Shown: positions 8,056-16,325, counted from the first letter of the stretch. The stretch is 64,000 nt of DNA from SpSt-501 sp037481615 (GCA_037481615.1 JBBFLI010000014.1); one strand, 5' to 3'. Numbers and translations: made by a program. The notes: generated by a model from the sequence alone, not told the origin.

Positions 8056-8559
8056 CTACTCGGGCTGGGCGAGGATGTGCGCCGCAAGCAGGCTTCCCTG
8101 CCAGTAGGCGTTCCCCGGGTCGCGGTAGAACGCCTGGAGGAGCCGCAGGCTCTCGGCCCGCCGGACCCCCCCCTGGACGCGCAGGGGGCGGTTGCGGTAG
8201 AGCGGGGCGAGCCGCGAGCGGTCGAGCGTCGTCGCCCCCCCCATCACGTCCTCGAAGGCGAAGACGATCTCCCCGACGCCATGGAGGAGCAGGGCCGCGA
8301 AGCACATGAGGCAAGGCTCGAGGGTGACAAAGGCGCGCAGCGGCGCCGAGGCCTCTTCCTTCCCCGAAAGCGCCTGCAGGGCGACCATCTCGGCGTGCCC
8401 GAGCTCGCCGCCGCCCGGGGCGCGGCTCCCCCGGCGGGCGCCGGCGGCGACGATGCCCTCGCCGCGCACGAGGACGCAGCCCACGGGGAATTCGCCTGCG
8501 GCGAGCGCCGCCGCGGCCTGCCGCAGCGCCTCGCCCATGAAACGCTCCTCCGGCGTCAC
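8056..8559 (-). CDS. TadA-like zinc-dependent nucleoside deaminase
   Basis: About 167 residues. The zinc deaminase signature is complete: GHAEMVAL (HxE, zinc ligand plus proton shuttle) and TLEPCLMC (PCxxC). The fold belongs to the cytidine/TadA deaminase superfamily; the closest known roles are tRNA adenosine-34 deamination or free-base/nucleoside deamination. Residues around the motifs (FAALLLHGVGEIVFAFED, GGATTLDRSRLAPL) diverge from classic TadA, so the substrate is left open. The start is a GTG at 8559 that overlaps the stop of the upstream gene as GTGA, indicating coupling. ATG 8538 is an alternative start seven codons further in. Confidence 0.75.
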   Translation of the reverse strand: MTPEERFMGEALRQAAAALAAGEFPVGCVLVRGEGIVAAGARRGSRAPGGGELGHAEMVALQALSGKEEASAPLRAFVTLEPCLMCFAALLLHGVGEIVFAFEDVMGGATTLDRSRLAPLYRNRPLRVQGGVRRAESLRLLQAFYRDPGNAYWQGSLLAAHILAQPE

Positions 8560-9152
8560 GGGGGGTCTCCGCCGCCGCCCGCCCCCGGCGACGGGGCCGG
8601 CTCCAGGCGGCAGATCGTGTCGTCGCAGGGGCAGGCGCCGTCGACCTCGTAGCAGTAGGCGATCCGCGATTCGCGCTCGGCCCGCTCGGGGGAAATCGGC
8701 GCGGGGGGCGCGGCCTCGAGGATCCGGGCGAGTTCGGCCCGCGAGGGGATGGCGGCGAGCCCCCGGCCGAGGAGCCTTCCGGTAGCCCCGTCCAGGATCG
8801 CGGCGTCCTCGCCGTTGGTCGCCACCGCGACCGGCACCTGGAAGGGGCCGACGAGCCGTGAAAAAGAAAGCGCCGGCCGTTCGCGGGAGACGATCGAGCC
8901 GGGCCCGAAGCGGATCACCATGGCGGGCCGGTCGGCGAGCGTGACCAGGAAATCGAGGCGCACGATCGCCCGCCGGTCGCCGGCGCGGAGCCGCACCTCC
9001 GCCCGGGGGCGGATCTCCTCCGGGCGGAAGCCGAGGCGGTCGATCAGAAGGTCTGCGATGCGCTGGCGGTAGCGCTCGTCGAGGGTGTCCTCGAGCGTCT
9101 CCCCGGTGATGCGGTCGGTGAGGGTCCCCAGGACCAGATGGTGGCCGGCCAT
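8556..9152 (-). CDS. HsdR N-terminal-like (type I restriction R, N-domain) protein
   Basis: About 198 residues. The middle of the protein (about 15-155) resembles the small N-terminal nuclease-like domain of type I restriction R subunits found as stand-alone proteins in Deltaproteobacteria: RQRIADLLIDRLGFRPEEI, IVRLDFLVTLADRPAMVI, VPVAVATNGEDAAILDGATG. The usual PD-(D/E)XK residues are not clearly complete. No methylase or specificity subunit is nearby. A cysteine group (CYEVDGACPCDDTIC) lies near residue 170 and the tail is Pro/Gly-rich. The function is unknown. The gene is coupled to the deaminase downstream. Confidence 0.6.
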   Translation of the reverse strand: MAGHHLVLGTLTDRITGETLEDTLDERYRQRIADLLIDRLGFRPEEIRPRAEVRLRAGDRRAIVRLDFLVTLADRPAMVIRFGPGSIVSRERPALSFSRLVGPFQVPVAVATNGEDAAILDGATGRLLGRGLAAIPSRAELARILEAAPPAPISPERAERESRIAYCYEVDGACPCDDTICRLEPAPSPGAGGGGDPP

Positions 9153-9207
9153 GGGGACATCCTACCCCAGGAAACGCGCTTTCGGCAACCGCGCCGCGGC
9201 GGGGCGC

Positions 9208-9237
9208 TTTACAAGACCCGTCCGCAGCCGTTAAGAT
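9208..9237 (+). promoter_or_regulatory. Candidate promoter for the HD hydrolase gene
   Basis: TTTACA (9208-9213) and TAAGAT (9232-9237) are 18 nt apart in the divergent intergenic region, placing initiation about 65 nt before the TTG start at 9311. Confidence 0.5.
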
Positions 9238-9310
9238 CGGGGGTCCATCGTGCGCGCCCCGCCGCCCGGCCCGTCGAGGAGAGGGGGGCGCCGAGGAATC
9301 GGGAGCCCCC

Positions 9311-10378
9311 TTGTCCATCCGCGAAGAGTTCGAAGAGCGCGAGCTCTCCTTTCTCTCCCCGTTTGCCTGCCCGAGCGCCCGCTCGCGCGGCCGAAGCGAG
9401 GCCGAGAACCCCTGTCCCGTGCGCACGGTGTTCCAGGTCGACCGCGACCGCATCGTCTACAGCAACGCCTTCCGCCGTCTGAAACACAAGACCCAGGTCT
9501 TCCTCTCGCCCCTGATCGACGAGACCCGCACCCGGCTCACGCACACGCTGGAGGTGTCCCAGATGGCCCGGGCCATCGCGCGGGCCCTGCGGCTGAACGA
9601 GGACCTGACCGAGGCGATCGCCCTGGGCCACGACCTGGGCCACACCCCCTTCGGTCACAGCGGCGAGGCCGTGCTCAAGGAGATCTACTCCGCCGATTTC
9701 ACCCACAGCGAGCAGAGCCTGCGGGTGGTCACCCGGCTCGAAAACCGGGGGCGGGGCCTGAATCTGACGCACGAGGTCCTGGACGGGATCCTCAAGCATT
9801 CGAAGGGCTACGGGCGGGTGCTGCCCGACGACCCCGCGGAGCTCGCCTCGACCTACGAGGGGCGCATCGTGCGGATCGCCGATTTCATGGCCTACCTGAA
9901 CCACGACCTCGAGGACGCGATCCGCAGCGGGATCATCCGCGCCGCCGAGGTGCCGCGCGGCTGCCTGCGGGTTCTGGGCGAGACCCACTCCGAGCGCGCC
10001 ACGACGATGATCCGCGATCTCATCGCCTCGAGCCGGGTCGTCGACGGCAAGCTCGTGCTTTCGCCCAGCCCCGAGGTCCGCGAGGCCATGGCCGAGCTGC
10101 GCCGCTTCCTCTTCGAGCGGGTCTACCGGTCGCCCCGCCTCGAGCGCGACTTCGAGAAGTCCAAGAAGATCCTCTCCGAGCTATACCGGCACCTCCTCGA
10201 GGACGCCTCCCTTCTCGAGCGCGGCCTGGCGGATCTCCAAATGGCCGAGGCGTGCCGCGACGGCGAGCCGCGGGAACGGCAGGTCTGCGATTTCATCGCC
10301 AGCATGACCGACCGCTACGCGCTCGACCTCTACGCGGCGCTTTTCTTCCCCTCTCCCTTCGCGCGGAAGCTCGCCTGA
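9311..10378 (+). CDS. dgt: dGTPase-like HD-domain triphosphohydrolase
   Basis: About 355 residues. The family hydrolyses dNTPs to nucleoside and triphosphate. The HD metal centre is visible: RLTHTLEVSQMARAIARAL near residue 75, the HD pair in LGHDLGHTPFGHSGEAVL near 105, and a later Asp in the NHDLEDAI segment near 198. The N-terminal PVRTVFQVDRDRIVYSNAFR and RRLKHKTQVFLSP match the dGTPase-like subfamily (the shorter bacterial type, about 340-450 residues). The start is a TTG at 9311 with GGGAG upstream. The stop overlaps the ATG of the next gene (TGATG), so the two are coupled. Substrate preference cannot be told. Confidence 0.88.
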   Translation: MSIREEFEERELSFLSPFACPSARSRGRSEAENPCPVRTVFQVDRDRIVYSNAFRRLKHKTQVFLSPLIDETRTRLTHTLEVSQMARAIARALRLNEDLTEAIALGHDLGHTPFGHSGEAVLKEIYSADFTHSEQSLRVVTRLENRGRGLNLTHEVLDGILKHSKGYGRVLPDDPAELASTYEGRIVRIADFMAYLNHDLEDAIRSGIIRAAEVPRGCLRVLGETHSERATTMIRDLIASSRVVDGKLVLSPSPEVREAMAELRRFLFERVYRSPRLERDFEKSKKILSELYRHLLEDASLLERGLADLQMAEACRDGEPRERQVCDFIASMTDRYALDLYAALFFPSPFARKLA

Positions 10379-10953
10379 TGCCCGACCGGCTGCCGCCCCC
10401 GCTCGCCGCCGATCTGGAGGGGCTCTATGCCGCGATGGATGCGGACTACGCGGCGGCGGCCGCCGCTGGGGGATTCGTCTGCCGGGGATGCGCCGACACC
10501 TGCTGCCGCTCGCGCTTCGAGCACCGCACCTGGGCCGAGTATCTCTACCTGCGGCGGGCCTTCGAAGCGTTGCCCGCGGACCGGATCGCCGCCCTCCGGG
10601 CGCGGGCGCGGGAGGTGATCGAGGCGCGCCGCCGCGCCCCGGACGCCGCCCCGGCCTGCCCGCTCCTGGAAGGGGACCGCTGCCTGCTCTACGCCGCCCG
10701 CCCCATGCTCTGCCGGCTGCACGGCGTCCCCCACCGCTTCCGGCTGCCGGACGGGACCTGGCGGGAGGGTCCGGGCTGCGCCGCGTTCCACCGGCGGCAG
10801 CCCGGCCCCGGCCGAGCGCTGCTCGACCGAACCCCGCATTACGCCCGGCTGGCCCGCCTCGAGGCCGCCTGCCGCCGGGCGCTCGGCATCCGCCGGGGGT
10901 TCCGGCGGACGATCGCCGCCATGATCGCCGCCGACCCGGCCGAGGAGGCCTGA
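10378..10953 (+). CDS. YkgJ-family cysteine-cluster protein (1 of 3)
   Basis: About 191 residues. The family is named for a cysteine-rich zinc- or iron-chelating motif; no reaction is established. Here the N-terminal cluster is CRGCADTCC (Cys35, 38, 42, 43) and the second is CPLLEGDRCLLYAARPMLCR (about 92-111). The rest is Arg/Ala-rich without a signal peptide or membrane segments, so it is probably cytoplasmic. The ATG overlaps the dgt stop and the next YkgJ gene begins 2 nt after its stop, so dgt and two YkgJ genes form one transcription unit. Confidence 0.8.
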   Translation: MPDRLPPPLAADLEGLYAAMDADYAAAAAAGGFVCRGCADTCCRSRFEHRTWAEYLYLRRAFEALPADRIAALRARAREVIEARRRAPDAAPACPLLEGDRCLLYAARPMLCRLHGVPHRFRLPDGTWREGPGCAAFHRRQPGPGRALLDRTPHYARLARLEAACRRALGIRRGFRRTIAAMIAADPAEEA

Positions 10954-10954
10954 G

Positions 10955-11815
10955 ATGAAACTGCTCGACCCCGAAGAGGGCCGTCGTTTGCCGGGAAGGC
11001 GCCTCGAGCCCGGGGAGCGCTTTCGCTTCCGCTGCCACCCGCAGATCGGCTGCTTCAACCGCTGCTGCCGCGACCTCCGGCTGCTGCTCTACCCCTACGA
11101 TGTGCTCCGCCTCAAACGCGCGCTCGGGCTTTCCTCCGAGGAGTTCCTCGATCGCCATGCGCAGATCGCGCTCGCCCCCGGGGATCTCTTCCCCGATGTG
11201 TTGCTCCGGATGGCCGAAAACGAGGAGCGGACCTGTCCCTTCCTGACCGAGGCGGGCTGCGGCGTCTACCCCGACCGGCCGGACACCTGCCGCAGCTTCC
11301 CCCTCGAGCAGGGCCTGCTCCACGATGCGGCGACGGGACGCGACGAGCCGGTCTTCTTCTTCCGTCCTCCCGCCTTCTGCCGGGGGCCGCTCGAGGACGC
11401 CGAGTGGACGGTCGAAACCTGGCGGGCCGACCAGCAAGCCGCGGCGTACCACCGTATGACGGTGCGCTGGGCGCGGCTGTGGCGCCGCTTCCAGGAAAAC
11501 CCGTGGGGGCCCGAGGGGCCGGCCGGACGCCGCGGCAGGATGGCCTTCATGGCCGCCTACAACCTGGACCGCTTCCGCGCGTTCGTCTTCGAGAGCAGCT
11601 TTCTCGAGCGTTTCCGGTTGCGGCCCTCCGTGCGCGAGGCGATCCGGGGCGACGACGAGGCCCTGCTGTCGTTCGGCTTCGAGTGGATCGAATTCTTTCT
11701 CTGGGGGGAAAAGGGACGCGCCTTCTCCGCGGGGAGCCGCGGCGGGGGGAGTCAGGGCCCGCCGTCGAGCACCCCTTTCGGCATCGGGGGAACCCTCTCG
11801 CCGCCCAGCACGTAA
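10955..11815 (+). CDS. YkgJ-family cysteine-cluster protein (2 of 3)
   Basis: About 286 residues. The cysteine clusters are CHPQIGCFNRCCRDL (Cys27, 33, 37, 38) and CPFLTEAGCGVYPDRPDTCR (about 92-111). Between them is LLLYPYDVLRLKRALGLSSE, a segment shared closely with the third copy at 12579-13301, which argues for paralogy between those two. A long helical C-terminal part with no recognised domain follows. The last 20 codons overlap the convergent dehydrogenase-like gene by 64 nt. The role is unknown; the family pattern suggests metal binding. Confidence 0.78.
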   Translation: MKLLDPEEGRRLPGRRLEPGERFRFRCHPQIGCFNRCCRDLRLLLYPYDVLRLKRALGLSSEEFLDRHAQIALAPGDLFPDVLLRMAENEERTCPFLTEAGCGVYPDRPDTCRSFPLEQGLLHDAATGRDEPVFFFRPPAFCRGPLEDAEWTVETWRADQQAAAYHRMTVRWARLWRRFQENPWGPEGPAGRRGRMAFMAAYNLDRFRAFVFESSFLERFRLRPSVREAIRGDDEALLSFGFEWIEFFLWGEKGRAFSAGSRGGGSQGPPSSTPFGIGGTLSPPST

Positions 11816-12582
11816 CCCCCGTCCAGGCGCAGCACCGCGCCGGTCATGAAGGGGGCGTCCCGCAGGATGAAGAGCGCCGCGGCCGCGACCTCCCCGGGCG
11901 TCCCCGTCCGGCCGAGCAGGGTATGCTCCAGGATCGCGCGCCGCTCCCCGGGGGCGAGCAGCCCCCAGCCGCGGGTCCCCGGGCCGTGGCGGGTGTCGAC
12001 GAAGCCGACCATGATCTCGTTCACCCGCACCTCGGGGGCCGCCTCGCGCGCCCAGCTCTCCGTGAGGAGGGAGACGGCGCGGTTCGCCGCGGCGTAGCCG
12101 TCGTTGAAGACCGGCGCGGCGGGCCCCGCGCGGCCGACGAGCCCGGCGATCGAGGAGAGGTTGATCACCGCGCCGTCGCCCGTCGCCTTGAGGTGGGGAA
12201 GGGCCGCGGCGAAGACCCATCGCTTGGCGCGAAGCGTCGTTTCCAGCTCCAGGTCCCACTGGGCCGGGATGTAGGGCCCGTGGACCACGGGCCACCCCCC
12301 GCGCTCGATGTTGTTGACCAGGATGTCGAGGCGCCCGAACGCGTCCACCGCCGCCGCGACGATCCGCGGGGCCTCCTCCAGCCGCCGGAGGTCGGCGCGG
12401 GGGAAGAGAAAGGGGCTTTCCTCCCGGCGGAGATCGGATTCCAGGCGGGACAGCTCCTCTTCGTCGCCGTCGAAGAGGCAGGCCGCGACCGATACGCCCT
12501 CGCGGGCGAGCGCGAGGGCGATCGCCCGTCCGATCCCGCGGCTCGCCCCGAGAACGAGCGCCGCCTTGCCTTCGAGCCTCAC
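11752..12582 (-). CDS. Short-chain dehydrogenase/reductase-like protein, altered active site
   Basis: About 276 residues. The Rossmann nucleotide-binding motif GASRGIG (about 12-18), the NNIERG segment in place of NNAG, and the NLSSIAG strand with the catalytic Ser all place it in the SDR superfamily. The expected YxxxK catalytic motif reads YAAAN (in NDGYAAANRA), so the conserved Lys is replaced by Asn. The C-terminus RLDGGYVLGG is typical of the family. The start is a GTG at 12582 overlapping the stop of the upstream YkgJ gene as GTGA. It may be a catalytically altered or regulatory member; the substrate is unknown. Confidence 0.82.
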   Translation of the reverse strand: MRLEGKAALVLGASRGIGRAIALALAREGVSVAACLFDGDEEELSRLESDLRREESPFLFPRADLRRLEEAPRIVAAAVDAFGRLDILVNNIERGGWPVVHGPYIPAQWDLELETTLRAKRWVFAAALPHLKATGDGAVINLSSIAGLVGRAGPAAPVFNDGYAAANRAVSLLTESWAREAAPEVRVNEIMVGFVDTRHGPGTRGWGLLAPGERRAILEHTLLGRTGTPGEVAAAALFILRDAPFMTGAVLRLDGGYVLGGERVPPMPKGVLDGGP

Positions 12583-13301
12583 GGGATCCCCCCCTGCAAC
12601 AGCGCCTCGGCCGCCGCGATCCCGGCGTGGAGGAGCGGGAGCCCCTCGCCGGCGAGCGCCCCCGGGTGCCGATCGAGGATCTCCGCCGCGCCGGGGATGG
12701 CGCCGGTTTCCAGCTCCCGGCGCAGGGCGGCCGGCTCGTAGAGGGCGCGGGCGATCCGCGAGGCGAGTCCGGCCGGGAGGGGTCCGGGATGCAGGAGCCG
12801 CTTGGCGCGGAGAAGCCGGAGCAGGCGGTCGTTTTCGCGGTTGTACTCGGTCAGCCCCTGGGCTTCGCCCCAGGCCGCGGCGGTCCAGCGGCGGCCGGAT
12901 CGGAAGCCGAGGCAATGGGGCTCGCGCAGAACAAACCAGGCCTCGCGCACCGGCCCGCCCCCCTCCGGCAGCCCGGCGGCGCGCAAAAGGGGATAGGCGC
13001 GGCAGGAGGAGGGGCGGTCGGCGTAGACCCGGCAGCCCGCCTCCGACACGAAAGGGCAGCGTCCGCCCGGCGAGTCGAGCGTGAGCACGGGCAGCCCCGT
13101 GGCGGGGCCGGGGTGAAGCCGGCAGTAGCGCGCCCGGAAAGCCTCGACCGACAGGCCGAGGCCCCGGGCCAGCCGCAGCGCGTCGTAGGGGGTCACGGCC
13201 TGGACGAGGTCGCGGCAGCAACGGTTGAAACAGGGGGCCGCGGGCGAACAGTCGAAGCAGAAACCCTCTTCGTCTCCGAGGGGGGTGATTTCGGCTTCCA
13301 T
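12579..13301 (-). CDS. YkgJ-family cysteine-cluster protein (3 of 3)
   Basis: About 240 residues. Cysteines occur in CFDCSPAAPCFNRCC (Cys15, 18, 24, 28, 29) and CPFVSEAGCRVYADRPSSCR (about 88-107), a near match in spacing to the plus-strand copy at 10955. The segment AVTPYDALRLARGLGLSVEA parallels LLYPYDVLRLKRALGLSSEE there. The ATG at 13301 has GGAGA 5 nt upstream. It is coupled to the SDR-like gene by a GTGA overlap, so the pair is probably co-expressed. No signal peptide or membrane segment is seen. Confidence 0.78.
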   Translation of the reverse strand: MEAEITPLGDEEGFCFDCSPAAPCFNRCCRDLVQAVTPYDALRLARGLGLSVEAFRARYCRLHPGPATGLPVLTLDSPGGRCPFVSEAGCRVYADRPSSCRAYPLLRAAGLPEGGGPVREAWFVLREPHCLGFRSGRRWTAAAWGEAQGLTEYNRENDRLLRLLRAKRLLHPGPLPAGLASRIARALYEPAALRRELETGAIPGAAEILDRHPGALAGEGLPLLHAGIAAAEALLQGGIP

Positions 13302-13717
13302 GCGTCTCCGCCGAGGGGTGGGGCTTCCCGGGGGGGCGTCCGCTCCCCCGGGCCGGATGCCCCGAAGGTGGGCGATTTCGCCCCCGCTGTCAACGGCGCT
13401 TCGCCCCCGCCCCGGGCGGGCGCCAAAGATATTGACAAGCCGGGAGCCCCTTTGATAGAGGGAAACTTCCTCAACGTTTGGATCCCATCTTGATTTCACG
13501 TGTTGCGTGTCAGATCGCTCTTTTCCGGGGCGGATTGCGCCCCGCCCCGCAGGTGCGCGAAGCGCACGAGACCTCGTTTCTTGTTTTATGGTTGTCCCGC
13601 TGCGGCGTGGTTTCAGATCCCCGACGAAGGGAGGTGCATGCGTCGAGAGCGACCGGCCAATGAACCCAGACCGCGTTGAAGCATCCGATTTCCCCATTCT
13701 CCCAAGGAGGTACCCAC
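13302..13717 (+). promoter_or_regulatory. Promoter and long structured leader of aprBA
   Basis: This 416-nt gap lies between divergent genes. A candidate promoter has TTGACA (13432-13437) and GATAGA (13454-13459) 16 nt apart, which would give a leader of about 250 nt. The leader contains the hairpins GGGGCG/CGCCCC (13527-13543) and GTGCGC/GCGCAC (13553-13567), the latter followed by a T-rich stretch, and a 13-codon reading frame with a strong ribosome-binding site (13638-13679). A reverse TTGACA at 13388-13393 could serve the minus-strand YkgJ gene but lacks a good -10 box. Confidence 0.5.
13638..13679 (+). CDS. Candidate 13-residue leader peptide upstream of aprB
   Basis: A short frame reads MRRERPANEPRPR and stops with TGA. 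GGGAGG lies 3 nt before its ATG, a better match than many genes here. It contains five Arg and three Pro and ends PRPR, 38 nt before the aprB ATG. Arg- and Pro-rich short frames can stall ribosomes in known leader peptides, but nothing here proves translation. It could be chance. Confidence 0.3.
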   Translation: MRRERPANEPRPR

Positions 13718-14158
13718 ATGCCGAGTTTCGTCATTCAGGAAAAATGTGATGGCTGCAAGGGCGGCGAGAAGACCGCCTGCATGTACATCTGCCCGAACGA
13801 CCTGATGGTCCTCGACCCCGTGGCGATGAAGGCCTACAACCAGGAACCCGATCAGTGCTGGGAGTGCTTCTCCTGCGTGAAGATCTGCCCCACGCAGGCG
13901 ATCGAGGTCCGCGGTTACGCCGACTTCGTGCCCCTCGGAAGCAGCATCATGCCGATGCTCGGCACCGAGGACATCATGTGGACCTGCAAGTTCCGCAACG
14001 GGCTGATCAAGCGCTTCAAGTTCCCCATCCGGACCACCCCCGAAGGCGCGGCCAACGCTTACGAGTCGCTGAAGGGCAAAGACCTCGAAAGCCCGATGCT
14101 GGCGACCGAAGAGGCCGAAAACCGCGTTATCCCGAGGCCCAAGGAGCTCGTGAAGTGA
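13718..14158 (+). CDS. aprB: Adenylylsulfate (APS) reductase beta subunit
   Basis: About 146 residues. AprB passes electrons to the FAD of AprA for APS reduction to sulfite and AMP in the cytoplasm. Two [4Fe-4S] sites are visible: Cys10, 13, 21 and 25 (CDGCKGGEKTACMYIC) and Cys47, 50, 53 and 57 (CWECFSCVKICP). The ten extra residues between the second and third ligands of the first cluster are characteristic of AprB. The C-terminal arm (about 90-146), expected to wrap AprA, follows. The ATG at 13718 has AAGGAGG 7 nt upstream; an in-frame ATG at 13676 lacks a site and is not used. aprA follows after 85 nt. Confidence 0.97.
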   Translation: MPSFVIQEKCDGCKGGEKTACMYICPNDLMVLDPVAMKAYNQEPDQCWECFSCVKICPTQAIEVRGYADFVPLGSSIMPMLGTEDIMWTCKFRNGLIKRFKFPIRTTPEGAANAYESLKGKDLESPMLATEEAENRVIPRPKELVK

Positions 14159-14243
14159 AGTAAGGCGGGAACCGGCGCGCCACGGCGCGCGGCGAAGCGA
14201 AACGCAGCCAACCCCACCCGAAATTCCGTAAGGAGGAGATCAT

Positions 14244-16220
14244 ATGGCATTGCCGAACAAACCGAAGGGCGAGCTGAAGGCCGTCAAGGACCCCGAAGTG
14301 GTCGAGAAGGAAGTCGACATCCTCATCATCGGCGGCGGCATGGCCGCTTGCGGCGCGGCCTTCGAAGTGCGCAAGTGGATGGACCCGAACCAGACGGTGC
14401 TGCTGGTGGACAAGGCCGCGCTCGAACGCTCCGGCGCGGTGGCGCAGGGTCTCTCGGCGATCAACACCTACATCGGCGAGAACACCCCCGACGACTACGT
14501 ACGCATGGTCCGCAACGACCTCATGGGCATCGTGCGCGAGGACCTCATCTTCGACCTGGGCTGCCACGTCGACGACTCCGTGTGGCTCTTCGAGGAGTGG
14601 GGGCTGCCGATCTGGAAGAAGGACGAGGCGGGCAAGACCCTCGACGGCAAGAAGGGGCTCAAGATGGGCACCCTGAAGCAGGGGGCCAAGCCGGTGCGCA
14701 CCGGCAAATGGCAGATCATGATCAACGGCGAGTCCTACAAGCGGATCGTCGCCGAGGCCGCCAAGAAGGCGATCGGGGACACGAACATCCTCGAGCGCGT
14801 CTTCGTGGTCGAGCTCTTCCTCGACAAGAACAAGCCCAACCAGATCGCCGGCGCGGCCGGGTTCTCGGTGCGGGAAAACAAGGTCTACATCTTCAAGTGC
14901 AAGAGCTGCCTGATCGCCTGCGGCGGCGCGGTGAACATCTACCAGCCGCGCTCGGTCGGTGAGGGCAAGGGCCGCGCCTGGTACCCCGTGTGGAACTCGG
15001 GCTCGACCTATTACCTCGGCATGAAGGTCGGCGCCGAGCTCTCCATGATGGAGAACCGCTTCACGCCGGCGCGCTTCAAGGACGGCTACGGCCCGGTCGG
15101 CGCCTGGTACCTGCTGTTCAAGGCGAAATCCCTGAACGGCCTGGGCGAGAACTACGCGGCCTCCGAGGCGGCGAAGAAGGAACTGCAGAAGTACGCCCCC
15201 TACGGCACCGCGGCGATCACCCCGACCTGCCTGCGCAACCACCTCATGCTCTTCGAGATGAAGGAAGGCCGGGGCCCGATCATCATGGACACGGTGACCG
15301 CGCTCGCCGAGCTGGCCAAGACCATGGACAAGAAGGACCTCAAGCACCTCGAGTCCGAGGCGTGGGAGGACTTCCTCGACATGACCTGCGGCCAGGCGAA
15401 CCTCTGGTGCGCGACCAACACCGAGCCCGAGAAGAAGAACTCCGAGATCATGCCGACCGAGCCCTATCTCCTCGGCTCGCACTCCGGCTGCTGCGGCTTC
15501 TGGGTCTCCGGCCCGGATTTCGACTGGGTGCCCGAAGCCTACAAGATCAAGGCCGACAACGGCAAGGTCTACAACCGCATGACGACCGTCTTCGGCCTCT
15601 TCACGGCGGGCGACGGGGTCGGCTGCTCCGGGCACAAGTTCTCCTCCGGCTCGCACGCCGAGGGGCGGATCGCGGCCAAGCAGCTCGTGCGCTATGCGAA
15701 GGATCACGCGGACTTCAAGCCCGAGCTGCCCATGACCAAGGAGCAGATCGTGGACATGGTCTACAAGCCGGTCCGCACCTACCTGCAGTATGCCGGCTAC
15801 ACCACCGCCGACGACATCAACCCCAACTACATCAAGCCGAACGGCATGATGTACCGCATGATGAAGGCGACCCACGAGTACGGGGCCGGCACGGCGACCT
15901 ACTACGCCACCAACAACAAGAACCTCGAGATCGTCATGGAGATGCTCCAGATGATGCGCGAGGACTGCGAGAAGCTCGCCGCCGGCGACCTGCACGAGCT
16001 GATGCGCGCCTGGGAGATCATCCACCGCATCTGGACCGTCGAGTCGCACCTGCGCCACATCCAGTTCCGCAAGGAGACCCGTTACCCGGGCTTCTACTAC
16101 CAGATGGACTACCCGGGCCAGGACGACGCGAACTGGTTCTGCTTCGTGAACTCGAAGTACGATCCCAAGGCGGGCAAGTGGGACATCTTCAAGAAGGACT
16201 ACATCAAGCTCATCCCGTAA
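14244..16220 (+). CDS. aprA: Adenylylsulfate (APS) reductase alpha subunit
   Basis: About 658 residues, the family size. AprA is the FAD-containing catalytic subunit that reduces APS to sulfite and AMP. The dinucleotide-binding motif IIGGGMAACGAAFEV is at about 28-42, with AQGLSAINTYIGENTPDDY near 75. Family segments follow: WYPVWNSGSTYYLGMKVGAE, MENRFTPARFKDGYGPVGAW, LLGSHSGCCGFWVSGPDFDW and GLFTAGDGVGCSGHKFSSGS. The C-terminus ends with IKLIP. AAGGAGGAG precedes the ATG. A strong terminator lies 45 nt past the stop, so aprBA can form its own transcript. Confidence 0.98.
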   Translation: MALPNKPKGELKAVKDPEVVEKEVDILIIGGGMAACGAAFEVRKWMDPNQTVLLVDKAALERSGAVAQGLSAINTYIGENTPDDYVRMVRNDLMGIVREDLIFDLGCHVDDSVWLFEEWGLPIWKKDEAGKTLDGKKGLKMGTLKQGAKPVRTGKWQIMINGESYKRIVAEAAKKAIGDTNILERVFVVELFLDKNKPNQIAGAAGFSVRENKVYIFKCKSCLIACGGAVNIYQPRSVGEGKGRAWYPVWNSGSTYYLGMKVGAELSMMENRFTPARFKDGYGPVGAWYLLFKAKSLNGLGENYAASEAAKKELQKYAPYGTAAITPTCLRNHLMLFEMKEGRGPIIMDTVTALAELAKTMDKKDLKHLESEAWEDFLDMTCGQANLWCATNTEPEKKNSEIMPTEPYLLGSHSGCCGFWVSGPDFDWVPEAYKIKADNGKVYNRMTTVFGLFTAGDGVGCSGHKFSSGSHAEGRIAAKQLVRYAKDHADFKPELPMTKEQIVDMVYKPVRTYLQYAGYTTADDINPNYIKPNGMMYRMMKATHEYGAGTATYYATNNKNLEIVMEMLQMMREDCEKLAAGDLHELMRAWEIIHRIWTVESHLRHIQFRKETRYPGFYYQMDYPGQDDANWFCFVNSKYDPKAGKWDIFKKDYIKLIP

Positions 16221-16264
16221 GGATCTGCCGGTGAGTCCGACCCGCGGAAGCTGAGCCTCAAACA

Positions 16265-16302
16265 AAACCTCCAGGTGCCCGAGGGCACCTGGAGGTTTTT
16301 TT
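16265..16302 (+). terminator. Intrinsic terminator after aprA
   Basis: A perfect stem (16265-16280 with 16283-16298) around a GA loop is followed by seven T. It separates aprBA from qmoABC. Confidence 0.93.
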
Positions 16303-16325
16303 CGCGGCCCCTGTGGCGGGGTCCC

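Noticed and set aside
13676..13717. An aprB start at ATG 13676, adding 14 residues
   Set aside because: The upstream ATG has no binding site, while ATG 13718 has AAGGAGG at good spacing and gives the family N-terminus.
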